Positions 9,514 to 17,267 of a stretch of 18,751 bases of DNA are shown one piece after another (within the stretch, counting starts at the first letter, position 1; each line of letters starts with the position of its first letter). This DNA is from Cladosporium sp. IMV 00045 (taxonomy: Eukaryota > Ascomycota > Dothideomycetes > Cladosporiales > Cladosporiaceae). Position numbers and translations under genes: made by a program. The stretch lies in the NCBI GenBank assembly GCA_001931905.2, contig MSJI02000617.1:1-18751 (forward strand), read 5' to 3'. The notes under the pieces were generated by a model. The model saw only the letters and a program-made list of their open reading frames with translations, was not told the DNA's origin and ran no database searches.

Positions 9514-10822
9514 ATGTCGAGCCCTCGCGTTATTATCATCGGCGCCGGCATCACCGGTCTTCTGCTAGCTCAGGCTCTGAAGGCCGCAACATCGCTTTCG
9601 ACATATACGAACGGGACCCCGACGCAGACTCACGGGGCCAGGGCTGGGGTCTGGCAATCCACTGGGCTCTGGATACGCTGCGCAATCTGCTGCCAGAAGA
9701 TCTCCGTGAGCGACTGCCAGAGACCTACGTCGATCCTGAATTGGGAGAGGGGATTGGGAGGTTCCCGTTGTTTCGTCTCAGTGATGGCAAGATATTGCAC
9801 GAGAACTTGTCCGAAAAGAGGGTGAGGGTATCGAGAGAACGACTCAGGAGCCTTCTGATGTCCGACTTGCAGATCAAGGTCAGATGCCAACCTCCCACTC
9901 CAGATTCGAAGTTTCGCTGAGTCCTAACATCTCACAGTGGGACAAAAAAGTGGAGAGTATTGTGGAAAACGAAGACGGCAGTATCAGAGTCCAGTTCTCT
10001 GACAAGTCGTTCGCTGAAGGAACATTCCTAGCCGGATGTGACGGGACTCGTTCCAAAGTTCGTGAGATACTTTGCGGTTTGAACGAGACGGATCCGGACA
10101 ACAGGGCCCTACCTGTCCGTTTTCTTGGAGCTAGCGTGGACCTACGCTCCGATACCATTAGCCGACTACGCGCACTGGATCCTTTGTTCTTCCAAGCCTC
10201 CCATCCGAACGACAGCTTCATGTTCTTTGGCATACAAGACACCCGGCACGACAGCAAAATCGAGACACAGCTGGGCACCTGCAGATGTCAAATAATCGTC
10301 AGCTGGCCGTATCGAAAAGGATTCCTCGACGAAAACGACCCTATCGCAATCCCACAAGCCAAAGAAGAAAAGCTAAGCTTGATGAGAAGGATTGCAGGCG
10401 CCTGGACGAACCCATTCAGAGATGCCGTGTACAGCATTCCAGAAGACACTTCGTTGCTTGCCATAAACCTCGAAGATTACCTCCCCTCCCACGGCGCTTG
10501 GGACAACTTGGGCGGCAGGGCAACGCTTTTGGGAGACGCCGCACACGCAATGACAATGTATCGCGGCGAGGCGGCCAATCACGCTTTCAAAGACGTCGAA
10601 GATTTAATCGAAAGGATGATGGAGCACAAACTGGACATCCCCACGGTCTGCTTTTCCTATGAAAAGACAATGATCGATCGAACCCGTCGTGCTGTACTTG
10701 CAAGTCGGCAAGCATGCCTAGATGCCCACGAGCACGGCAGGATCGATCACCGGTCGCCGCTGATCTCCAAAAGAGCGATTGTCCCAGGAGACGTGGATTA
10801 TATCGATTCACCAGTGCTCTGA
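9514..10822 (+). CDS. FAD-dependent monooxygenase (PF01494-type hydroxylase), frameshifted near the N-terminus
   Basis: Exon 1 is 9514-9878, intron 9879-9937 (59 nt, GTCAGA, branch CCTAAC, acceptor CACAG), exon 2 is 9938-10822. The start MSSPRVIIIGAGITGLLLAQ is the FAD-binding Rossmann fold with GxGxxG. At about 9577-9590 the frame changes: IYERDPDADSRGQGWGLAIH, which should follow about ten residues later, is read one frame over. One missing base repairs it; no intron does. Further family signatures follow: SRERLRSLL, the DG motif GCDGTRSKVR, and the GD motif LLGDAAHAM with TMYRGEAANHAFKD that contacts the FAD. The usual Pro of the GD motif is Ala here. With the base restored the length would be 416 residues, normal for a single-domain flavin hydroxylase. 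Such enzymes use NAD(P)H and O2 to hydroxylate or epoxidise mostly aromatic substrates; the substrate here is unknown. The tandem MFS gene suggests joint uptake or export. No signal peptide or C-terminal anchor helix is visible. Confidence 0.85.
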
Positions 10823-12262
10823 GCCGATCTCGACGCTGCTCAATCATGAGCTGTCTATTTCATACGTTGTTTCATGGTACCCGTCAAGTGATCGCCGAGT
10901 CCAGCAACCTTCTCTGGTAACCTCGATAAATCACACCCGTAACTTAATTGCCGAAGGTGACGAGGCAAAAAGAGATAGGCATACGCTTGCCACGGACTCA
11001 AGAGGAAAACTTTAGTTGCATTGTCTGATGGTCAGATTTGGAACTCAGAAGGCCTGTTCGCGTCGCTTCTATAATGGAGGTCAGCGTTGTTATGAGAATA
11101 GAAAGGGAGAAAAAGGATGTATGCTGGGAGCTATATAATTATGGCAACCTCTGATGTACTAGTTTCGCAGGGCAAGCAAAGTAAATTATATATACATGTA
11201 TGGAGCTGACTTGCCTTCATGGTACAAGGTCTCGGGTCTTGGGAGGTTACAGATTGAATAGTCAATAATGGTCTTATCTTACATCTCGTTACTGGAAGAT
11301 CACAACTTCTAAGCTGAGTAATTGTAACCGGCTTTTCTTTCTTTCTCGAGTAGACGATGCTGCCAATGATGGTCCGGAGGTCAGCCTGACCGATATTTTA
11401 TATGTCCCATTTTTGAAGCGGAATGAAAGATTCGCGGATCGTTGCATCTGTGTGCCTTCATTTCTTGTCGATCAAATCCGATCAAAAGATTACACAAAAG
11501 CGCTGTGCGTTTGCTGGAGTCGCAGATACGAGCAAAATGGTGAGCCGACTGTATGATGGTATCTTGATCGTAGTGGAATAGGCAGCAAACGCTAAGGACG
11601 CCACAAGCGATGACTGCGCATTACTCTAAGCCACTTGTCCACCTTGTCCTCGCGAACGCTAGCAGTCCGCGTATAGCACATTCGTCATGTATGGCCAATG
11701 CGTACTGGATGCCGAAAATGCTGTCAGTCTTCAAAAGCCTGAGAAATATTATGGGCAGTCTTGCGCTGAAATCCATCTATATTTCTTGAACTCCCAAACA
11801 GCGCCCGTTGCGCATAATGAGTTTCTGGCAGTTCCGTCCTTCCGCCTTACCCGAGCCGACACGCTCATGTCATCAAGCTTTGTTCAAGAACGGGCAGCCA
11901 TGTTTCGAACAACCAAGTGGCTCGGAAGACCAGCGAGGAATGGTGACGCACCACCTCAAGCACGCCACAGACTAACATGTGCATAAATTAAGGTGACTGG
12001 CGCAACAACCCCGGTGGGAGCAAGCGTCACCTCACTCCGGTTTTGCCTCGAAGTTGTCGCGTGCTCATTTGCCGCTTTGCGCCGTAATCCACAGATGGGC
12101 CACAGATGGCGCTTTTAGGGCTGGCCGGTGCGCTGCAGGTCGGGGTTTCAACTTCAACGTCTGTACCATCATTGCCGTCTTTTTGCATTGTGAATTACGA
12201 GGTGAGGTGGCATTTCTTGTGCTGAGATGGTTTTTTCCTGTGGGTGGGACGGTGCGAGATGG

Positions 12263-12284
12263 CATTGGCATGGTGAGGCCAATG
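12263..12284. promoter_or_regulatory. Inverted pair of CCAAT boxes (hairpin-like palindrome)
   Basis: CATTGGC at 12263-12269 and its exact reverse complement GCCAATG at 12278-12284 are separated by 8 bases. Each arm contains a CCAAT pentamer, the core site of the Hap/CBC complex, in opposite orientations. TGATATAG follows directly. It lies about 970 bases upstream of the LicD start codon, just before the sequence turns pyrimidine-rich, so it may mark the core promoter of a transcript with a long leader. Function is inferred from motif and place only. Confidence 0.4.
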
Positions 12285-12691
12285 TGATATAGAGGGAAGG
12301 CACGCCATGTAAGTGAAATGACCATCTCCCATCCGGGCCCCCCTCAAATCTGCGATCTTGCCCGGTTTTCTAGTCGTCGGTCCCCGGCCAAGACGCAACA
12401 ACCGATTCAGCAGAGCAGCAGAAAGCATACGCGTCATATCTCGGGCCTTGCCCATCCTCGTTTCCCTGTTGGCGCCCACACGCACCAGCGATGTTTCTAT
12501 CTCTGTCTGTCTTGTTGTTTGGTGTCGTGTGCTGTCCTTCCTGATTCTGATCGTATTATGGGTTTCGCCTTGCAAGGCTGATTTACCCTTTCGTCGTTGG
12601 CATCTTCTCCTTTGGCTTTACCTTTCTTCATACCTCATACCGCATACATCATCATTGTACACATACAGCATTGTTCATTCTTCTTTACGGC

Positions 12692-12707
12692 CTGTCTGTC
12701 TGTCTGT
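12692..12707 (+). repeat. CTGT tetranucleotide microsatellite (four copies)
   Basis: Four uninterrupted CTGT units lie in the pyrimidine-rich stretch upstream of the LicD gene. It may vary in length between strains. No function is implied. Confidence 0.8.
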
Positions 12708-13255
12708 TCTGCTGCGTTTTAGACTTTCCAGCAAACCCCAGTCTCACCTAACCGCCACGCTATCATCCGAGCATCCTCCATACTTCTAATCTCTTGTTTT
12801 CCCCTCATAGGGCACGGGAAGACGGCATCTTTGCGCTGCGAGTGAGCCTTACGTGGACCATCATTTTGCAGCAGGCGAGGGCTTTCTTCTCGGCGGGGTT
12901 TTCCCATTTGCTAAAGAGCTCTGGCGCTTCCTGTTATTCTTCCGGATCGTCGCTCGCTGCTTGTTGTCTCGGTTTCTTGGAAAGAAGAAGTTGGTCGCGT
13001 GATCACTTTTGCCTTTTGGATGCTCTCTCTCTGACTTGGCTCCTCCCATTGGCGTCATCACTACCCATTCTTCTCCGCCTCTTGGATCTGGTATTCTTTG
13101 AGGTTAATTATTAGTTTACTCGGCTGCTTCTCGTCTCTTCAGGCCTCTGTTGCTACTCGAGGTCGTATTTGCTGAGACGCCATATACTCCCGAGGATCAC
13201 GGACGGCGCTCTTGGATAGCTCCTTGGGATATTCACCGACTGGATAACAGCAGCC

Positions 13256-14107
13256 ATGGCTTCACTGCTAAGTGTGCTGCTGCATTTCCTCATCGCCCTG
13301 CAACCCGCCATCGGCGCCCCAACATTATCCAAGCGTGATGCGGACTTCGAAAGCGTAAACACCCATCTCGACAAAAACCACAACAAACGCACCAAAAACC
13401 AGGACAAATACTTCCACGAATCAACCTTCAACCAGCACTACGACGGACGCTTCGCGGCCTCCGCCCTGCCCGACCAAGAGCGCCGCGAACACCTCGTCGC
13501 CCTCATCCAGACCTGGCTGTCGTCCATGCACGACCTAGGCATGGAGACCTGGCTCGCGCACGGCACGCTGCTGGGCTGGTACTGGAACCGGCGCATCATG
13601 CCGTGGGACGCGGACCTGGACGTGCAGATCTCGGAGAAATCCATGTCCCACCTGGCCGACTACTACAACATGACGATCCACCACTACAAGCTGCCCGGCG
13701 TGGCCGAGGGCCGCGATTACATGCTGGAGATCAACCCGCGGTGGGAGATCGCGGACACGGCCGACAAGACGAACAGGATCGACGGCCGCTGGCTCGACAC
13801 TTCTTCCGGCTTGTACATCGACATCACCACGCTGCGGCACAACGAGACCGCCGAGGCGGAGGGCGTGCAGGGCGCCATGATGTGCAAGGACTTGCACAAG
13901 TACATGTACGAGGACATTTTCCCGCTGCGCGAGACGACTTTCGAGGGCGCCGCGGCGTGGATTCCCTTCGCGTATGCGGATGTGCTAACCGAGGAGTATG
14001 GGTCTGAGAGCTTGAGTAATACGGAATATAACGGCCATACGTTCGATCCGGAGTTGCAGGAGTGGGTGAAGGATCCGGGCGAGAAGAGCAAGAAGGATGG
14101 GAAGTGA
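13256..14107 (+). CDS. Secreted/Golgi LicD-family protein (Mnn4-type nucleotidyltransferase fold)
   Basis: Intronless, 283 residues, ATG in good context (GCCATGG), stop TGA. It begins with a clear signal peptide (MASLLSVLLHFLIALQPAIGA, cleavage about residue 21) followed at once by PTLSKR, a possible Kex2 site. The LicD domain starts at KYFHESTFNQHYDGRFA and contains the hallmark ETWLAHGTLLGWYWNRRIMP then WDADLDVQ, with D118, D120 and D122 as likely metal-binding acidic residues, and later GLYIDITTLR and EDIFPLRETTFEG. Fungal proteins of this shape are annotated as Mnn4-like mannosylphosphorylation factors; LicD members transfer phospho-sugar or phosphocholine-type groups. A Golgi or cell-wall glycan role is therefore likely, but acceptor and donor are not shown here. 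The lysine-rich end (GEKSKKDGK) recalls the Lys/Glu-rich tail of yeast Mnn4. With a signal peptide but no other helix it may be lumenal or secreted. The gene has a long pyrimidine-rich upstream region and two Pumilio-type elements behind it. Confidence 0.9.
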   Translation: MASLLSVLLHFLIALQPAIGAPTLSKRDADFESVNTHLDKNHNKRTKNQDKYFHESTFNQHYDGRFAASALPDQERREHLVALIQTWLSSMHDLGMETWLAHGTLLGWYWNRRIMPWDADLDVQISEKSMSHLADYYNMTIHHYKLPGVAEGRDYMLEINPRWEIADTADKTNRIDGRWLDTSSGLYIDITTLRHNETAEAEGVQGAMMCKDLHKYMYEDIFPLRETTFEGAAAWIPFAYADVLTEEYGSESLSNTEYNGHTFDPELQEWVKDPGEKSKKDGK

Positions 14108-14462
14108 GCTTGCTATCTTTTGGAGCGGTGGTCTCCGAGGAATGATCAAAATAACTGCCGTCTGGGCCTTGGGAGGCTTATGCCGTGATGTGATTGTGCA
14201 TATGGTCGCGGAAGAGACGGGAGGGATCCGAACCCAAGGCTGCCGATGCCGGTTCGTGCGGAAGAGAAGGAGAAAGAAAACGCGGCGCCAAGCGGAGCCT
14301 GCAAGAGACGTCGTTGGAGAGATCGTCGCCAGTATTGCTAGGCTCCAGTCAACGGCCAGGCTCGAGCCTAGAGTGGTGAGGAAGACGTGTGCGGAAACGG
14401 CCGCCACGGCAGATGTTATATTCCCCATCACGTTTTGTTATGTTTTGTTCATCTTGTACACA

Positions 14463-14499
14463 TGTACATAGGAAGGCCGATATGGTTGTCATGTAAATA
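14463..14499 (+). promoter_or_regulatory. Two Pumilio/Puf3-type elements (UGUANAUA) in the putative LicD 3' UTR
   Basis: TGTACATA at 14463-14470 and TGTAAATA at 14492-14499 both match the PUF-protein consensus UGUANAUA on the sense strand, 356 and 385 bases after the LicD stop. The first also sits in the palindrome TGTACA-CA-TGTACA (14455-14468). In fungi PUF proteins bind such 3' UTR sites to control mRNA decay, translation or localisation. That they lie inside the LicD transcript is inferred, since the polyadenylation site is unknown. Confidence 0.4.
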
Positions 14500-14958
14500 G
14501 AACCATCTACAAAGACGGTAGAAGTCCAGTTTGAGGGCCGAGTTCTTCATTCACTTCGGACTTCTCCGAGATTGCTACTCGACAATATGTGTCAGTGTTG
14601 TCTTCAAGCAGTCTTCCAGGGCCTACAAATACCTAGTAGGCGTACAATGTGTGCGAACGAGAGGCTGTCAAGTTGGTGGTCTTCAAAACCAAAGGTCAGT
14701 AGAATGGAATGGTACTGAAGAGGCACGATGCTGAATGTTATGCTGCTATTCAAACGGCATTGACCATTAGTAAGCACCAGTATTTGATCATTGATCATGA
14801 GCTTGAGAACAATTACATGACAAGTGAGAGTCTGTATTTGGAGACTGTGAGTGTTTGACAATGCCAGAACCGATGTTGTAGCCTGAGGCAGCTTTGACTT
14901 TGGTGGGGGTCCCAAAGCCGCGCTGGTTTTCCATACCGATCCAGTCATCTGCGAGAAA

Positions 14959-14964
14959 GAGTCA
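14959..14964 (-). promoter_or_regulatory. Gcn4/CPC1-type TGACTC element upstream of FRS2
   Basis: GAGTCA on the plus strand reads TGACTC on the minus strand, the core of the Gcn4/CPC1 (cross-pathway control) site. It lies 92 bases before the FRS2 start codon. A TATA-like ATTATTATTATA follows at 14976-14987. Amino-acid and tRNA-charging genes are known targets of this regulator, so the placement makes sense, but a 6-base word occurs by chance fairly often. Confidence 0.35.
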
Positions 14965-15055
14965 AGCGGGACCGAATTATTATTATATCGAATATCTGAC
15001 TTCACCCACCACATCCACCACAGCCTTCGCATATACGCACACAAACACTCACAAC

Positions 15056-16790
15056 ATGCCTGGACAACGCGGTCCCGTCCCCGTGCCTTTGCACAATGGC
15101 TCGCGCGACCTCACCCTCGACATCCTGGAAACGCTGGAACACAACGATCCCATCCAGAGCTCGACCGCTTTCCCAGACGTCTCGCAGGCCGAGATCAAGG
15201 CCGCGCTCGATCGCTTAAAGAGCAGGTCAATGGTGGAATACGACACAGCGGACAGCGAGATCGTCGTCCTCACCGGCGAGGGCAAGCAGATCGCCGACGA
15301 GGGCAGTCATGAGTACAAGGTGTGGAAGGTTGTGAAGGATAGCGGAAAGGTTTCGCTTAAAGAGTTGCCGGTATGGAATACTCTTTTGCGTTCTATGCGT
15401 ATCTCACAGTATGAGGGCGAGGCTAACACACACATGCCCGCTAGTCAAAAGTCGCACCCGAATCTGCAAAGATTGGCCAAGGCAATGCCTTCAAGTTAAA
15501 ATGGATCAAGAAGGAAGGCGACGACCTGGTGCCAATCGCCGACACCGTGACAGACACCACACAGCAAATCCTCCAGCACGTGCAGACTCACAATGCCGCC
15601 GCAGACCCCAAGCAGCTCAAGGACCTCCTCAAGCGCAAGCTCGTTTCCACCCAGAAGAAGATCGCATACACTGTTCGCAAAGGTTCCAAGTGGGCCAAGG
15701 AGATCCCTGTAGAGGTCACGGATCTCACTGCTGAGATGCTGGAGGACGGCAGCTGGAAGACCGCCAACTTCAAGCCTTACAACTTCAACGCTCTCGGTGC
15801 TTCACAGAATGCTGGTGCGCTGCACCCGCTGAACAAGGTGAGGGAGGAGTTCAGGAAGATCTTCTTCAACTGGGATTTCGTGGAGATGCCCACTGCCAGG
15901 TACGCTCATTGTAATTCACATTTCTCGTTTCTGCCAGACAACTGACAACACCCAGATTCGTCGACTCTGGTTTCTGGAACTTCGACGCTCTCTTCGTGCC
16001 CCAGCAACATCCCGCTCGCGACCTCCAAGACACTTTCTACGTCTCAGATCCCCCTGCTGCTGGCCGACCAGGCCCAGACCCTCTCGCCGACAAGGCGCTG
16101 GATGAGATGGAGGCGGACAGCAAGACCTTCTCAGCCGACGGCGAGAGAGCCTCCAAGCTCGACTACGAACAATATTACAAGAACGTGCGCGCTGTGCACC
16201 AGGATGGCGCTTTCGGCTCCATCGGTTACCGCTACCCCTTCAACGACTCCGAAACCGAGCGCCTGGTCCTGCGCACTCACACCACAGCGGTCTCGACCTA
16301 CTGCCTGCATCGCCTCGCCGCCAACCCTCGCCCTGCACGTTACTTCTCCATCGACCGCGTCTTCCGCAACGAGACCGTCGACGCCACCCACTTGGCGGAA
16401 TTCCACCAAATCGAAGGTGTGATCGCCGACTACGGCCTCACCCTTGGTGGCCTCATGGACTTCCTCGCCTCCTTCTTCCGCAAGCTGGGAATCACCAACC
16501 TCCGCTTCAAGCCCGCGTACAACCCCTACACCGAGCCCTCCATGGAAGTCTTCGGTTTCCACACCGGTCTCGACAAATGGGTCGAGATCGGCAACTCGGG
16601 CATGTTCAGGCCTGAAATGCTGCTGGCCATGGGCCTGCCTGAAGACCTGAGAGTTTACGGTTTCGGACTGAGTTTGGAGAGGCCGACGATGATCAAGTAC
16701 GGCGTCAGCAATATTCGTGAGTTGCTGGGTCACAAGGTCGATTTGGGCTTCATCGAGAGCAACGCTGCCGTTCGTCTGGACAAGGATTAG
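15056..16790 (+). CDS. FRS2: Phenylalanyl-tRNA synthetase alpha subunit, cytosolic
   Basis: Three exons: 15056-15370, 15445-15899 and 15956-16790, giving 534 residues. Intron 1 (15371-15444, GTATGG...CTAG) is phase 0; intron 2 (15900-15955, GTACGC, branch ACTGAC, CCAG) splits an Arg codon. The enzyme attaches phenylalanine to tRNA-Phe in the cytosol as an alpha2-beta2 tetramer with Frs1. The N-terminal part (about residues 1-105, [39 protein letters not shown]) is the winged-helix region typical of eukaryotic and archaeal alpha subunits. The class II catalytic core follows: [36 protein letters not shown], motif 2 [10 protein letters not shown] (R391 to E396), EFHQIEG, and motif 3 [12 protein letters not shown] (G492, R499). 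No mitochondrial presequence is present, so this is the cytosolic enzyme. All key blocks are intact. A TGACTC element and a TATA-like stretch stand in front of the gene. Confidence 0.96.
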
Positions 16791-17267
16791 AGTGCTTGGC
16801 TGGTTCGCATGAAAAGGAATGAATGGCCATGGAGCGTGCAGGGCGGGCTCGTCAAGAAAATACTCCTAGCTAGAAGTTATATGTTAAGATGGAGAGACGT
16901 GCGATGAGTTTAGATACAATGTAGAACGAGAATCACGCCTGACTGATGTGCACGTTCCTGCTGGTTTTGTTCGCTTTCGGGACGTGAGGACTTGGTATAT
17001 GAGAATTACATGCATGTGTATATTGATTAATGGCCCAGACGGATTGCAGTGACGAAAGATCAATCGTTGTGCCAGCAAGCGGTGGATCCGCGGTTCATTC
17101 CCGCTCCCCCCGACGCCGGACGAAAGTGAGAGAAGTCGTTACGGCGCAGCCCAGGCCAGCCAGCTCTCCCAAGGAAACATTCATTTGTTCATTCATCATT
17201 GATAAAAAAAAAAAAAAAATCCCGGAGTGTGCTGGAGTCTCACGCCCTTCAGTGCCCCATCGCCATC
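16791..17267. promoter_or_regulatory. Intergenic: FRS2 3' end and TIM50 promoter
   Basis: About 480 bases between two plus-strand genes. The left side is AT-rich (TTATATGTTAAGATGG and nearby), as expected for a 3' UTR; the right side holds the TIM50 promoter with a long A tract about 50 bases before the start codon. No gene is visible. Confidence 0.55.
17204..17219 (+). repeat. Poly(A) tract of 16 in the TIM50 promoter/leader
   Basis: Sixteen uninterrupted A residues end 48 bases before the TIM50 start codon. Poly(dA:dT) tracts disfavour nucleosomes and are common in fungal promoters of strongly expressed genes. The exact length is prone to sequencing error. Confidence 0.75.

Larger units (their letters stand above)
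10823..13255. other. 2.4 kb gene-poor stretch, ending in the LicD gene promoter/leader
   Basis: No gene recognised in either direction. 10823-11690 is locally AT-rich (for example the TATATATACATGTA run near 11190) and has stops in all frames. A 99-codon frame at 11687-11986 has no recognisable family. From about 12200 the sequence changes to a pyrimidine-rich plus strand with many CT and TCTT runs up to the LicD start, typical of fungal promoters and leaders. A weak leader intron candidate is 13091-13142 (GTATTC to CTCTTCAG). I saw no terminal repeats or transposase-like reading, so there is no direct sign of a mobile element. Confidence 0.55.
14108..15055. other. Intergenic: LicD 3' region and FRS2 promoter
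   Basis: About 950 bases without a recognisable gene. The left part is presumably the LicD 3' UTR with the elements listed separately near 14463-14499; the right part is the FRS2 promoter. A plus-strand open frame at 14097-14471 overlaps the LicD stop but is Arg/Lys-rich and resembles nothing I recognise. Confidence 0.55.

Noticed and set aside
11687..11986. 99-codon plus-strand frame in the gene-poor stretch
   Set aside because: Composition is unremarkable, it matches no family I know, no promoter or splice context is visible, and its length is compatible with chance.
14221..14300. Possible minus-strand tRNA (GGGTTCGGATCC resembles a B box)
   Set aside because: The B box deviates at a conserved A, no A box sits at the right distance, and I could not find a pairing acceptor stem.
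16131..16733. 200-codon minus-strand frame opposite FRS2
   Set aside because: Antisense shadow of the third FRS2 exon, without recognisable features.
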